A stretch of DNA of 27,407 nt from JAVKFF01 sp040226215 (GTDB lineage: Bacteria; Pseudomonadota; Alphaproteobacteria; DSM-16000; Inquilinaceae): NCBI GenBank assembly GCA_040226215.1, contig JAVKFF010000091.1, positions 1 to 27,407 of the forward strand. Reading direction: 5' to 3'. The translations under genes were made by a program, and so were the position numbers. The notes beneath the pieces are model-generated. The model was not told the DNA's origin and did no database searches. It worked only from the letters and a program-made list of their open reading frames with translations. Of the stretch, positions 7,158-14,937 are shown piece after piece (the stretch's first letter is position 1; every line of letters starts with the position of its first letter).

Positions 7158-8528
7158 ATGTCCAAGCGTCAGAGCACGAAGAGCGGGAGATCGCATCGCC
7201 GCAGGCCGCCGGACAGGCCCGTCCGGGAAGGCCCGCCGCTGACTCTCGGCATCGCGCGTCTGGGTGGGCAGGGCGATGGAATCGCCGACACGCCGGACGG
7301 CCCGGTCTATGTCGACGGGGCGCTGCCGGGCGAACAGGTGCGCGTCCAACCGGGCGCACCGCGTGGCGACGGACGGGCGGCAAGGCTGCTGGCGGTGCTG
7401 GCACCGGCGCCCGAGCGCATGGCCCCGCCCTGTCCGCATGCCGAGGCCTGTGGCGGCTGCCGGCTGCAGCATCTGGCGCCGGAGCCCTATCGCGCCTGGA
7501 AGCGCGGGCTGGTGATCGACGCCCTGTCGCGTCGCGGGATCGTGCCGGAACCCGGCATCGTGATGCCGTTGATCACGGTGCCGCGGCAGAGCCGGCGACG
7601 CGTCACCCTGGCGGCGCGCCGGCTGGCAGCGGGCGTCGTGCTCGGCTTCAACGCAAGGGGTTCGGCGACGATTGTCGACATCGGCACCTGCCTGGTGGCG
7701 CGCCCGGAGATCGTCCGGCTGCTGGCGCCGTTGCGCGCGCTGATCGCAGGGCTCCTGGCACCGGGCGCCGGCCTCGACGTCGCGGTGACGGTGCTCGACG
7801 ACGGCATCGACATGGCGTTCCACGGCGCCGGGGAACCGGATCTGGCGGCGCGCGAGGCGCTGGCGGCCTTCGCCGGCGCGCACGACCTGGCGCGCGTCTC
7901 CTGGGTCTCCGCGAGCGCCAAGGCGCCGGATCCGATCGCCCACCGGCGCACCGGGATCGTCGGCTTCAACGCCGGCGGCCGCGGCTTCGCGGTCGCGCTG
8001 CCGCCCGGTGGCTTCCTGCAGGCCACGGTCGAGGGCGAAAGGCTGCTGCAGGCGGTGGTGGGCGAGGCGGCCGGTGACCACGCCCGGGTCGTCGATCTGT
8101 TCGCCGGCGCCGGCACATTCGCAGCGCCCCTGCTGGCCGGCGGCGCCCATGTGCTGGCTGTCGACAGCGCGGCGGATGGGCTGGCCGCCCTCGACCGCGG
8201 CGCCCGTCGCGCCGGCCATGGCGAGCGCCTGACCACGGCCTGCCGCGACCTCTTCGACGACCCGCTGCCGGCGGCGGACCTGCGGGACTTCGATGCCGTG
8301 GTGTTCGACCCGCCGCGAGCCGGGGCTGCGGCGCAGTCGGCGGCGATCGCGCGGTCCGGCGTGCCGGTGGTGGTGGCGGTCAGCTGCAACCCCGCCAGCT
8401 TCGCGCGCGACGCCCGGCTGCTCGTCGACGCCGGCTACCGAATGGAGCGCCTGGTGCCGGTCGACCAGTTCCTGTGGACCGGCCATCTGGAACTGGCGGC
8501 GGTGTTTCGGCGCGGCGCGGGCAATTAG
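7158..8528 (+). CDS. TrmA/RlmD-type 23S rRNA (uracil-5-) methyltransferase with Fe-S cluster
   Basis: A 456-residue SAM-dependent enzyme that makes 5-methyluridine in RNA. Residues about 28-82 form a TRAM-like RNA-binding domain (GIARLGGQGDGIA...). Cys92, Cys98 and Cys101 (CPHAEACGGC), together with Cys178, give the CX5CX2C...C [4Fe-4S] ligands seen in RumA/RlmD. The Rossmann methyltransferase has the SAM loop DLFAGAGT near 313, FDPPRAG near 383, the nucleophile Cys410 in SCNPASFARD and the general base Glu445 in GHLE. All catalytic parts are present. The ATG at 7158 is preferred because it starts a basic tail (MSKRQSTK) just ahead of the TRAM domain. Whether it modifies U1939 (RlmD) or U747 cannot be told from sequence. 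It ends 11 bp from the convergent ParA gene. Confidence 0.92.
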   Translation: MSKRQSTKSGRSHRRRPPDRPVREGPPLTLGIARLGGQGDGIADTPDGPVYVDGALPGEQVRVQPGAPRGDGRAARLLAVLAPAPERMAPPCPHAEACGGCRLQHLAPEPYRAWKRGLVIDALSRRGIVPEPGIVMPLITVPRQSRRRVTLAARRLAAGVVLGFNARGSATIVDIGTCLVARPEIVRLLAPLRALIAGLLAPGAGLDVAVTVLDDGIDMAFHGAGEPDLAAREALAAFAGAHDLARVSWVSASAKAPDPIAHRRTGIVGFNAGGRGFAVALPPGGFLQATVEGERLLQAVVGEAAGDHARVVDLFAGAGTFAAPLLAGGAHVLAVDSAADGLAALDRGARRAGHGERLTTACRDLFDDPLPAADLRDFDAVVFDPPRAGAAAQSAAIARSGVPVVVAVSCNPASFARDARLLVDAGYRMERLVPVDQFLWTGHLELAAVFRRGAGN

Positions 8529-8539
8529 GCGGCGCCGTG

Positions 8540-9166
8540 TCAGGCGGCGATCTCGATGGCGTCGAGCAGGGGGCGCCAGTCCTCCTTCAGGCCCTCGATG
8601 CGCTTGGTGTGGAGGTCGAACAGGCTGGTGCCGTCGGCGGCGAGGTCGGTGTAGACCGCGCTGTCGCGCAGGCGCGCGGCAACTGTGTGGCCCTGGCCGC
8701 CGAGAAAGCGGTCGAGCCTGGCCGCCGCCCGTGTGCGCACGCGCATGCGGTTACCGACGACCAGCACGGCGGTGCGGGCCTTGCGGATCGGCTTCAGCTC
8801 CTCGATGCGCGACAGGAAGCGGCCGGTCGCCGCCTCGTCGAAGGCCGACGGCAGCACCGGCAGCACGATGATGTCGGCGGCGCGCACCAGGATCTCCACC
8901 TGCTTCATCTTCATCGCCGCCGGGGCGTCGATGATCAGCCGGTCAACCGATTTGGGTGCCTTGCCGATCTCCTTCACCCAGTCGACGCCGGCGATCGTCG
9001 CGACGCCTCGCGGCCGCGCCCGCAGCCAGCCCAGGGAGGAACGCTGGCGGTCGACATCGGCGAGCAGGACCTTCAGCCCGCGCCCGGCCGCCTCCGCCGC
9101 CAGATGGGTGGCGATGGTCGTCTTGCCGCAGCCGCCCTTGATGTTGGCGACGAGAATGGTGCGCAT
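8540..9166 (-). CDS. Orphan ParA-family ATPase
   Basis: A 208-residue ParA/MinD-type P-loop ATPase without an N-terminal DNA-binding domain. The deviant Walker A is KGGCGKTT (residues 10-17), with the signature lysine at position 10 needed for ATP-sandwich dimers. The A' box is DVDRQRS (about 38-44) and the Walker B region is LIIDAP (about 78-83). Such proteins pattern on the nucleoid to position plasmids, chemoreceptors, carboxysomes or granules. No ParB, parS cluster or replication gene is present. Instead the gene follows a CYTH-CHAD gene (79-bp gap) and a methyltransferase gene in one direction, so a cargo-positioning role is more likely than plasmid partition (inference). The ATG at 9166 has no strong ribosome site. 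Confidence 0.9.
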   Translation of the reverse strand: MRTILVANIKGGCGKTTIATHLAAEAAGRGLKVLLADVDRQRSSLGWLRARPRGVATIAGVDWVKEIGKAPKSVDRLIIDAPAAMKMKQVEILVRAADIIVLPVLPSAFDEAATGRFLSRIEELKPIRKARTAVLVVGNRMRVRTRAAARLDRFLGGQGHTVAARLRDSAVYTDLAADGTSLFDLHTKRIEGLKEDWRPLLDAIEIAA

Positions 9167-9244
9167 GGGATCGGTCCAGGGGCTGACGGGGCTGATTGGG
9201 GGTTGGCGAGCGGGGGGCAGGCCGGTAGGCCCGTTCGACGTCCC

Positions 9245-10777
9245 TCAATCATGCCAGAATGGCGTCGCCTTCGCGAGGGCACGCCAGTCGGCGACCACAC
9301 CTTCGTTGGCGGTTGCCAGGCGGTGGGCGAGCCAGCCCTCGACCAGGCCGCGCCCCTCGGCGAAGGCAGGGTCGGCGCCACCGTCGTCGAGGCGGTCGAG
9401 CAGGTGGCCGGTGACCGCGGCGTCCTGCAGGAAACCGAGATCGTCCTGCAGCGCCTTCAGGCGCTTGGCGAAGCGGCCGCGCGCCTTGCCCGGGAACAGG
9501 CCGCCGAAGAAGTCGACGGCGTAGCGCAGCTTCTTCAACTCGATACGCACGGCGTGGCGCTGCTCCGTCGACATGGCCTCGAAGTTCCTGCCGACGCGCT
9601 TCAGTTTGGTGAAGCGTTTGCTGAGCACCCCCGCGGCGGTCTCCTCCACCGGCGCCGCCAGCCGGGCCGGCCGCACGTCCAGACGCCAGGTACGGTCGGC
9701 GATCCAGTAGCCGAGCAGCAGCGCGAAACGCGCGGCCTCAGGCCCGCCAAGCACCTGGCGGACGGTGTCGTAGGCCTCCCCGCGCGCCGCCTCCGCCCGC
9801 CGCTCCAGCGCGTCGAGCGCCGGCCGCAGCGTGAAGTGCCTCAGCGGCGGCAGGGTCTCGGTCGCGAAGACGTCGAGATCGCGGGCCGGTCCGAGGGCGG
9901 AGGCCAGCGTCCTGGCCTGGCTCTTGATCTGGTCAACCGCGGGCCCCCGCAGGAAGTCCTTGAGCTGCGCGAAGGCCGAGCGCAGGCGGCGCAGCGCCAC
10001 CCTGGCCTGGTGCACGCCCTCGACATCGCGGCCGTCGCGCGCGGCGGCGACGTTCTCGGTGAAATGGGCCAGACAGTCGCTCATGATCCAGGCGATCAGG
10101 TCGTCGACCGCCATGCCGCGCTCGAGGCTGGCGGGCTTGCGGAAGGCCGCAGCCGGGGTCAGGCCGTCCGCCAGGGCGGCGCCTCGCGCCGCCTTCGAGC
10201 GGGGTTCCAGTGTCAACGGGTAGCGGTCGGCAAGGGCCAGGGCGAGGTCGTAGAGATCGACTTCGCGGCCCTCGACCAGCTCGAGTTCGACCTCGGTGAT
10301 CGGCTGGCGGCGGCGGCCGGCGATCACCGCACCCTGGTCGATCGCCACCTCGATGCGCGAGGACCGGTGGACGACGGTGAGGAGGCGGCGCTGGACCTTG
10401 GTGGCATAGTAGGGGGCCAGCGCCGACTCCTCGATATCGTCGAGCGCGGCCTGCGCCTCGGCGATGTCGATCACCCCGAGATCGGGCGAGCGGCGCCGGA
10501 TCGGCCACTGCCACTCCGCGCGCGCCGTCAGGCCGCCGAGATTGCGGGCGTCGGCCTTGATGGTCTGGATCGTGCGGCTGCCCTCGCGGCGCACCCTCAG
10601 TGCAATGCCGCGGCGCGACAGGCTGCGGTCGGCGGTGTCGAAATAGGTCGCGTCGAGGGTCTGGCGGTCGCCCGGACCGTCGGCCTCCCGGTGCAGCGTG
10701 TCGTCCTCGCCGATGCGCTCGATCGCCTCCGCTGGCACACCCAGCTTCAGTTCGATCTCAAGAGGCGGCTTCAGCAT
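9245..10777 (-). CDS. CYTH-CHAD protein (YgiF-like inorganic triphosphatase / polyphosphate-associated)
   Basis: A 510-residue fusion. The N-terminal CYTH domain (about residues 5-205) opens with the metal-binding ExExK motif EIELK at 7-11 and has further acidic and basic tunnel residues (EVELELVEG). CYTH enzymes hydrolyse or form bonds in triphosphates. The C-terminal CHAD domain (about 220-500) has two His/Arg-rich helical repeats, VHQARVALRRLRSAF and RHAVRIELKKLRYAVDF, which bind polyphosphate in characterised relatives. E. coli YgiF has the same order and is an inorganic tripolyphosphatase. The ATG at 10777 is chosen because it directly precedes the ExExK motif and avoids overlap with the upstream gene; an ATG at 10834 would add 19 residues. 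It lies in an operon with ParA and a methyltransferase. Confidence 0.9.
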   Translation of the reverse strand: MLKPPLEIELKLGVPAEAIERIGEDDTLHREADGPGDRQTLDATYFDTADRSLSRRGIALRVRREGSRTIQTIKADARNLGGLTARAEWQWPIRRRSPDLGVIDIAEAQAALDDIEESALAPYYATKVQRRLLTVVHRSSRIEVAIDQGAVIAGRRRQPITEVELELVEGREVDLYDLALALADRYPLTLEPRSKAARGAALADGLTPAAAFRKPASLERGMAVDDLIAWIMSDCLAHFTENVAAARDGRDVEGVHQARVALRRLRSAFAQLKDFLRGPAVDQIKSQARTLASALGPARDLDVFATETLPPLRHFTLRPALDALERRAEAARGEAYDTVRQVLGGPEAARFALLLGYWIADRTWRLDVRPARLAAPVEETAAGVLSKRFTKLKRVGRNFEAMSTEQRHAVRIELKKLRYAVDFFGGLFPGKARGRFAKRLKALQDDLGFLQDAAVTGHLLDRLDDGGADPAFAEGRGLVEGWLAHRLATANEGVVADWRALAKATPFWHD

Positions 10778-10803
10778 CGCATCGGCGGGCGCTTGCGGCT
10801 CGT

Positions 10804-11832
10804 TCAATTGCCGGGCTTGACCGCCGCGACCCATTTGGCGAGGTAGCTGCGATCCTCGTCAATCGGTAGCAAACCCGCCGCCGTCAGGCAATCGCCAAGG
10901 CGCTCGCGGGCATAGCCGCGATAGTACGGCTCGTGGAACATCTGCGGAAAGATCTCCAGCAGGGGATCGTAGGGCGCGTGGTCGCCGAACTGCAGGCTGT
11001 CCATGACCACGACCAGGCCGCCCGGGCGCGCCACCCGCGCCATCTCCGCGAAGGCCCGGCGGCGCACGGCGGGCGGGATCTCGTGGAAGAGGAAGATCGA
11101 GGTGACGATGTCGAAGGCGCTGTCGGGATAGGGCAGCGCTTCCGCCTTGCCCTCCACGGTGTCAATCGGGGCGAAGCGGCGGGTATTGCGGCGGGCGTGC
11201 GCCAGGTAGGGGGCTGACAGGTCCAGCGCCGTCGCCTCGACCGACGGATGGCTCTGCAGCAGGAAGGACAGGAAGCGGCCGGTGCCGGTGGCGACATCCA
11301 GCAGCCGGGGATGGCTCACCTGCCGATCCCGCATCCAGTCGACGATCGGCGGGATGATCTGCCGGCGCATGGCGTCCGCCGTGCCCCCGAACAGGATCTC
11401 GACCTGGGTGTCGTAAAGCGATGCGGAGCGATCGGACAGGTAGCCGTCGGACTGCCAGTGAAAGGCCCGCCGGTAGTATTTCGGCAGGTCGTCGGAGGCG
11501 TCGGGGACATCCTGGAACTGCTTGCCCCGGCGCCGCCGGTTGACCTCCGGCAGGTCGCGGAAGAAGGCGGCGGAGTTCCGCCACAACCTGTCCGGCCGTT
11601 CGAGCAGATCATGCGGCATCCGGTAGTAGCCGGCCACGATATTGGCGAGGTCTCTGTCGAAAAGCTGTCGCATGTCGGCCAGTAGCGGCCCCCAGCCCGG
11701 TCCCTTGCCGCTGGCCTTCATGCGCGGAAAACTACCGCGCGACAGGCGCTGGGAGGTGACGTAGTGGCCGAGATACCAGGCTGCCCTGGCACCCTGGCTG
11801 ACCCGGTAGGCAATCCTTTCTGTCGGTCGCAT
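10804..11832 (-). CDS. Class I SAM-dependent methyltransferase (methyltransferase domain 11 type)
   Basis: A 342-residue protein. The C-terminal half is a Rossmann methyltransferase: motif I LLDVATGTGRF near residues 177-187, ALDLSAPYL for motif post-I, DIVTSIFLFHEI for motif II and ARVARPGGLVVVMD for motif III. The N-terminal 120 residues are basic and helical, with no recognised domain. The ATG at 11832 has a GGAGGA ribosome site 11 bases upstream and is preferred over an upstream ATG with a poor leader. The substrate is unknown; the fold is shared by quinone, lipid and small-molecule methylases. It is the first gene of the operon that continues with CYTH-CHAD (26-bp gap) and ParA. Confidence 0.85.
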   Translation of the reverse strand: MRPTERIAYRVSQGARAAWYLGHYVTSQRLSRGSFPRMKASGKGPGWGPLLADMRQLFDRDLANIVAGYYRMPHDLLERPDRLWRNSAAFFRDLPEVNRRRRGKQFQDVPDASDDLPKYYRRAFHWQSDGYLSDRSASLYDTQVEILFGGTADAMRRQIIPPIVDWMRDRQVSHPRLLDVATGTGRFLSFLLQSHPSVEATALDLSAPYLAHARRNTRRFAPIDTVEGKAEALPYPDSAFDIVTSIFLFHEIPPAVRRRAFAEMARVARPGGLVVVMDSLQFGDHAPYDPLLEIFPQMFHEPYYRGYARERLGDCLTAAGLLPIDEDRSYLAKWVAAVKPGN

Positions 11833-11897
11833 GGGCAGACCTGTCCTCCGTTTCAGGCAGCTTTGGACGCCTGAACATGTTGGTGACGGACCGGTGA

Positions 11898-11913
11898 TTT
11901 GCCATGCGGCAAA
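11898..11913. promoter_or_regulatory. Palindrome upstream of the methyltransferase operon
   Basis: TTTGCC (11898-11903), spacer ATGC, GGCAAA (11908-11913): a 6+4+6 inverted repeat 66 bases upstream of the first operon gene. This is the right distance for an operator or promoter-proximal site. Only sequence symmetry supports it. Confidence 0.35.
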
Positions 11914-12051
11914 AGGCGTCAGGGAATCCGAGCCGGCACCCGGGCGCTTGTCCAATCCGACATTCGCTCATCGCCGGGTTCATCGGCCGCTACATCGCCG
12001 AACAGCCCTGAGGTCATCTTATCCCGGCGGTGATGGGGCGACGCTGCTGGT

Positions 12052-12078
12052 CGGCGTCTTCAGCCGATCGTGACGCCG
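12052..12078 (-). terminator. Possible terminator after the first six-cysteine protein gene
   Basis: CGGCGTC (12052-12058) and GACGCCG (12072-12078) form a 7-bp stem with a 13-nt loop, 11 bases past the stop codon on the minus strand. No U-tract follows. Assignment rests on position and stem strength. Confidence 0.35.
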
Positions 12079-12089
12079 GATGCAGCGCT

Positions 12090-12770
12090 TCACGGACACA
12101 GGAAAGGACTGTTCGAGCAGATCTGATCGCAGGCGGCGTCGCTTTCGATTGTCACCAGGTCCAGGGACTCGACTGGAAAGGTTTCCCGCGAGAAGTTGAC
12201 TTGGCTCTGCCAGATCACATAGTGGCCATCCATCATGCCCTCGGCGTGCAGCAGCCCGTATATGTTGTAAGGGCCGACCGCCACGAGATCGAGGGTCATC
12301 GGATGGCCGTCGTCCGAATGGGTCGGCGCGCTCCAACGCGGCAGCTCCGCGTTCGAGCAGTCGAGAACGATTTCGACGTCGCTGAGGCTCATCGCCGGCA
12401 TGTCCTCGGCAAGGCGGTCATCCCAGTCCCACGCCGGCGTGTCGAGGCTGACCGAGGTCAGGTCCGCCTGCAGCCGGCGCTCTGGATGATCGATCACCAG
12501 GTCGGGACCGATCTGGAAGATCGTCGCCATGGCCAGGGGCGTTGGTTGCATGGGCATCGCCTGACCGTCGACGCTGACGAAGCCCCGTCCCATTTCCACC
12601 GTGTATTGGCCGATCCAGAAATCGTTCTCCAGGGTCCACTGCATGTCGCAGTGGTCAGGTTCGTCATAGACCTGGCACGCGGCGAAGGCTGTCGGCGCAT
12701 ACAGAGTTATCGCGATGACGGCGGCGAGATCGCCGGCCAGGGCGCCGGTGGATCGGGGTTTCCAGGTCAT
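12090..12770 (-). CDS. Secreted six-cysteine protein, copy 1 (intact)
   Basis: A 226-residue protein with an N-terminal signal sequence. Basic residues are followed by a hydrophobic stretch (about 11-27) ending TAFA before ACQ, so cleavage after Ala30 is likely. The mature part has six cysteines: Cys32, 41, 138, 214, 218 and 225. All six, and the blocks VSLDTPAW, ELPRWSAPT and HPMTLDLV, recur in a second gene at 13569-14306, so the two are tandem paralogues of one secreted family that I do not recognise. Three disulfides are likely in the periplasm. A purine-rich GGGAGAAAGG site precedes the ATG at 12770. No catalytic motif is seen. A small secreted beta-rich protein is encoded between the copies, on the same strand. 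Confidence 0.8.
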   Translation of the reverse strand: MTWKPRSTGALAGDLAAVIAITLYAPTAFAACQVYDEPDHCDMQWTLENDFWIGQYTVEMGRGFVSVDGQAMPMQPTPLAMATIFQIGPDLVIDHPERRLQADLTSVSLDTPAWDWDDRLAEDMPAMSLSDVEIVLDCSNAELPRWSAPTHSDDGHPMTLDLVAVGPYNIYGLLHAEGMMDGHYVIWQSQVNFSRETFPVESLDLVTIESDAACDQICSNSPFLCP

Positions 12771-12920
12771 CGGCCTTTCTCCCGCGGCAGTGGCGATCCA
12801 GGAACCATGCCCGCGCCGTCGCGCCGAGCGAAAGCCTGAATTCGTTATGAAAAAGTCAACGGTGGCAGCTCCCGGGAAGCCCGGCGAACCGTGTTCGGTC
12901 CGCCGGGCGCCGTGATTGCG

Positions 12921-13391
12921 CTACTCAAGCTCGGTGACGAAGACCGTGGCTTCGGGGAAGCTGCCGGGCGTGTAGGTGCCGACCCAGATGTCGTACTGAC
13001 CGGAAAGCGGCTGGTCGAAGAAGATCTCCGGGTTCAGGCCGTCGGCGTCGTCATTGCACCACCACTCGCCATCCGGGGCGTTGATGACCAACGTGGTGTC
13101 GGCCCCGCTGTCCACATAGAAGATCAGCGGGAAGGTATCGCCGGCCTCGTAGAACAGGCGCAGGTCCGGCGCATCGGCGACGAAGCCGACGCAGGGTCCG
13201 CCGAGCGTGGCCGACACGTCGATCGGGCCGCCGGCGTCGATCGTGGCGGTGGCCGGGTCGGGCGTGAAGCCGGTGACTAGCGAGTTGTCGCCATAGGTCG
13301 AGGGCAGGGAGGGATCCTGGGCCATCGCGGAGGTCATCGCGGCCGGGGCGATGGCGAGAGCCAGACCGATCGCGGTCAATGCACGTTTCAT
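12921..13391 (-). CDS. Small secreted beta-rich protein (156 aa)
   Basis: Residues 1-24 are a classical signal peptide (MKR, hydrophobic core, AMA then Q). The mature part is acidic, with Cys in GGPCVGF and in EWWCNDD that probably pair. Its pattern resembles the pre-peptidase C-terminal (PPC-like) beta-sandwich: a core reading DTTLVINAPDGEWWCNDD, followed by LSGQYDIWVGTY. Comparable small secreted proteins are frequent in Alphaproteobacteria and are sometimes labelled 'peptidase S1', but no GDSGG or catalytic triad is present here, so protease activity is not supported. AGGAGA lies at a good distance before the ATG at 13391. It sits between the two six-cysteine paralogues in one direction, suggesting shared export or assembly (inference). 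Confidence 0.82.
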   Translation of the reverse strand: MKRALTAIGLALAIAPAAMTSAMAQDPSLPSTYGDNSLVTGFTPDPATATIDAGGPIDVSATLGGPCVGFVADAPDLRLFYEAGDTFPLIFYVDSGADTTLVINAPDGEWWCNDDADGLNPEIFFDQPLSGQYDIWVGTYTPGSFPEATVFVTELE

Positions 13392-13437
13392 GGGTCTTCT
13401 CCTGAAGGGATCGTGAGAGAACGGTGGATTGCGTCGA

Positions 13438-13457
13438 CCGGCATCGGCTGATGCCGG
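13438..13457 (-). terminator. Hairpin between six-cysteine copy 2 and the beta-rich protein gene
   Basis: CCGGCAT (13438-13444), loop CGGCTG, ATGCCGG (13451-13457): a perfect 7-bp stem 112 bases past the pseudogene stop and 47 bases before the next start. It could end the upstream transcript or act in the leader of the downstream gene; there is no U-tract. Confidence 0.35.
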
Positions 13458-13568
13458 CAGCGGACAGGTCTGGCTGCGTCATTGGGGATGACGGAACGGA
13501 CCCTGACGGGCGATATTGACCACCTCGGGGCCAAATCGGGGCAGATCTGGCTTCGCCAGGTACACTAA

Positions 13569-14306
13569 CTACTGGGCGCACAAGACATAGCCATCGTCGT
13601 AGCGCAGCCAATCGCCGCTGCCGTCGCAGACCTGGTTGCACACGGCGTCGTCGTCGAGCGTCTGGGTGCCGAGCTCGCCGAGTGGGAAATCGTCGCGGCG
13701 GAAAATGATCTCCTGCATTCAGAGCAGACGCATTCCCTGCTGCGACGCCTCGGCGTGCAGCATGCCCATGATCGCCAACGGACCCATCCCGACGAAGTCG
13801 AGAGTCATCGGCCGGTTGTCGGCCGAATACGTGGGGGCGCTCCAGCGTGGCAGTTCCTGGTTGGTGCATTGCTGACCGGTCCACGTGGCGACTCCGGCCT
13901 GCATCGTGGCGAACGCCTCCGCATCGTGAGAGGTGAACCACTGTCCCGCCTGCTCGGACCATTGCCACGCGGGCGTGTCGAGGCTGACCTCGCTGGCGCT
14001 TGCCTGGAGGAAACGCTGGGGGTGACTGATCGCAAGGCCTGTGCCGGTCTGGTCGATCGCCGCGACGCCACCGTCGCCGGCGAAGGGCAGGGGCATCGGC
14101 ATGCCGTTCGCCGTCATCACGCCGTGTCCGTACTCGACGCTGTAGGTGCCGTCCCAGAAATCGTCGCCGGTCAGCCAGGCCAGGGTGCAGAAATCCACGG
14201 TGACCGTGACCTGGCAGGACGCGCTCGCGGGCGCGGAGGTGAGTGCGCAGACCGCGCCCGTCACCGAGGCCAGCACCGTGACGTGGCGCCTGGTCCTTCG
14301 CCGCAC
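13569..14306 (-). pseudogene. Secreted six-cysteine protein, copy 2, interrupted by in-frame TGA at a Trp position
   Basis: A GTG at 14306, preceded by a strong GAGGAGGGG site, starts a signal peptide (MRRRTRR, hydrophobic core, ASA before SCQ). The frame then follows copy 1 closely through VSLDTPAW, ELPRWSAPTY and MTLDFV. At codon 196 a TGA occurs (13721-13719). The same frame continues for 49 more codons to a TAG at 13569-13571, and that tail also matches copy 1 (IIFRRDDFP against VNFSRETFP; VCNQVC against ACDQIC). The TGA aligns without gaps to Trp187 of copy 1, which is TGG, so one G-to-A change explains it. Truncation would remove three of the six conserved cysteines. It may be a fresh pseudogene, a sequencing error or a read-through gene. 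Confidence 0.8.
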
Positions 14307-14400
14307 CTCCCCCTCCTCAAAGTGCCGAAGCAACTTTTGATTGTGTCAACTGTCCGACAAAAAGGCCAGGATTTCGGTGGCCTGCACGCCGCCCTACGGC

Positions 14401-14799
14401 TCAGCCGCCGGTCACCACGGCGTGCATCACGCGGCCGGGCAGCAGGGTGAACCCGCCGGCGACGATCAGGCCGCCGACGAAGGTGCCGATCATCCAGCCC
14501 TTGTGACTGGCCACCGCGCCCCGGCGGATCGCCCGGATCGCCATGGCGAGCGCGAACAGGGTGAAGATGGAGAGCAGGTGGATGGCACTGAAGGGCCCCA
14601 GCATGCCGATGGTGTGGATGAAGAAGCTGGAAAGCGCGACGGCGACCATCAGCACGACCCAGACACGCCCCGTCCAGCGATGGGCGGGCGTGCCCTTTGG
14701 CAGGGCGAACTGGGCAAGACCGAGGACCAGCGCGGCCAGCGCCGCCAGCGCGTGCGCCGCGATCGTCGGGCCGGCGGCAAAGAGCGGTTCGAGGGACAT
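14401..14799 (-). CDS. DUF2306-family membrane protein
   Basis: A 132-residue protein with four hydrophobic helices. The family pattern is clear: HRWTGRVWV after the second helix and SSFFIHTIGMLGPFSAIHLLS in the third, followed by HKGWMIGTFVGGLIVAG. The conserved His residues (in HRWTGR, FIH, IHLLS, SHKG) are typical of this heme- or quinone-protein-like four-helix family, whose function is not established. AGGAGA lies 9 bases before the ATG at 14799. A 19-bp palindrome overlaps a TTGACA box 66 bases upstream, so repressor control is likely. It lies between the six-cysteine gene and a methyltransferase gene on the same strand. Confidence 0.85.
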   Translation of the reverse strand: MSLEPLFAAGPTIAAHALAALAALVLGLAQFALPKGTPAHRWTGRVWVVLMVAVALSSFFIHTIGMLGPFSAIHLLSIFTLFALAMAIRAIRRGAVASHKGWMIGTFVGGLIVAGGFTLLPGRVMHAVVTGG

Positions 14800-14854
14800 C
14801 GCCTCACGTCTCCTGATGCGGGTGAACCGGTGACGGCACCAGAAGATGGACGAT

Positions 14855-14873
14855 AACTAGACAATGTCAAGTT
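14855..14873 (-). promoter_or_regulatory. 19-bp palindromic operator candidate upstream of the DUF2306 gene
   Basis: AACT-A-GACA-A-TGTC-A-AGTT is symmetric about base 14864 with a single internal mismatch pair. On the minus strand it contains TTGACA (14870-14865), a perfect -35 box, but no good -10 follows at 16-18 bases. Size and symmetry fit a TetR- or MarR-type site. No such regulator is encoded nearby. Confidence 0.6.
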
Positions 14874-14937
14874 GATGATTGCCGGAAGGCGTAGCGGGCG
14901 ACCGGCGGCCGCTATGGCCGCCGGCCGCCCTGGCGTC

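Noticed and set aside
8540..9166. Plasmid or chromosome partition locus
   Set aside because: No ParB gene, parS cluster or replication gene nearby; the window otherwise carries chromosomal housekeeping genes.
11904..12011. Small open frame of 35 codons (MRQKAS...YIAEQP)
   Set aside because: No ribosome site, no upstream promoter, overlaps the TTTGCC palindrome, and its composition is not convincing as a protein.
12921..13391. Trypsin-like (S1) protease
   Set aside because: No His-Asp-Ser triad, no GDSGG, and the protein is too short for the fold.
13719..13721. TGA read as selenocysteine
   Set aside because: The aligned residue in the paralogue is Trp, not Cys, and no SECIS-like hairpin follows directly after the stop.
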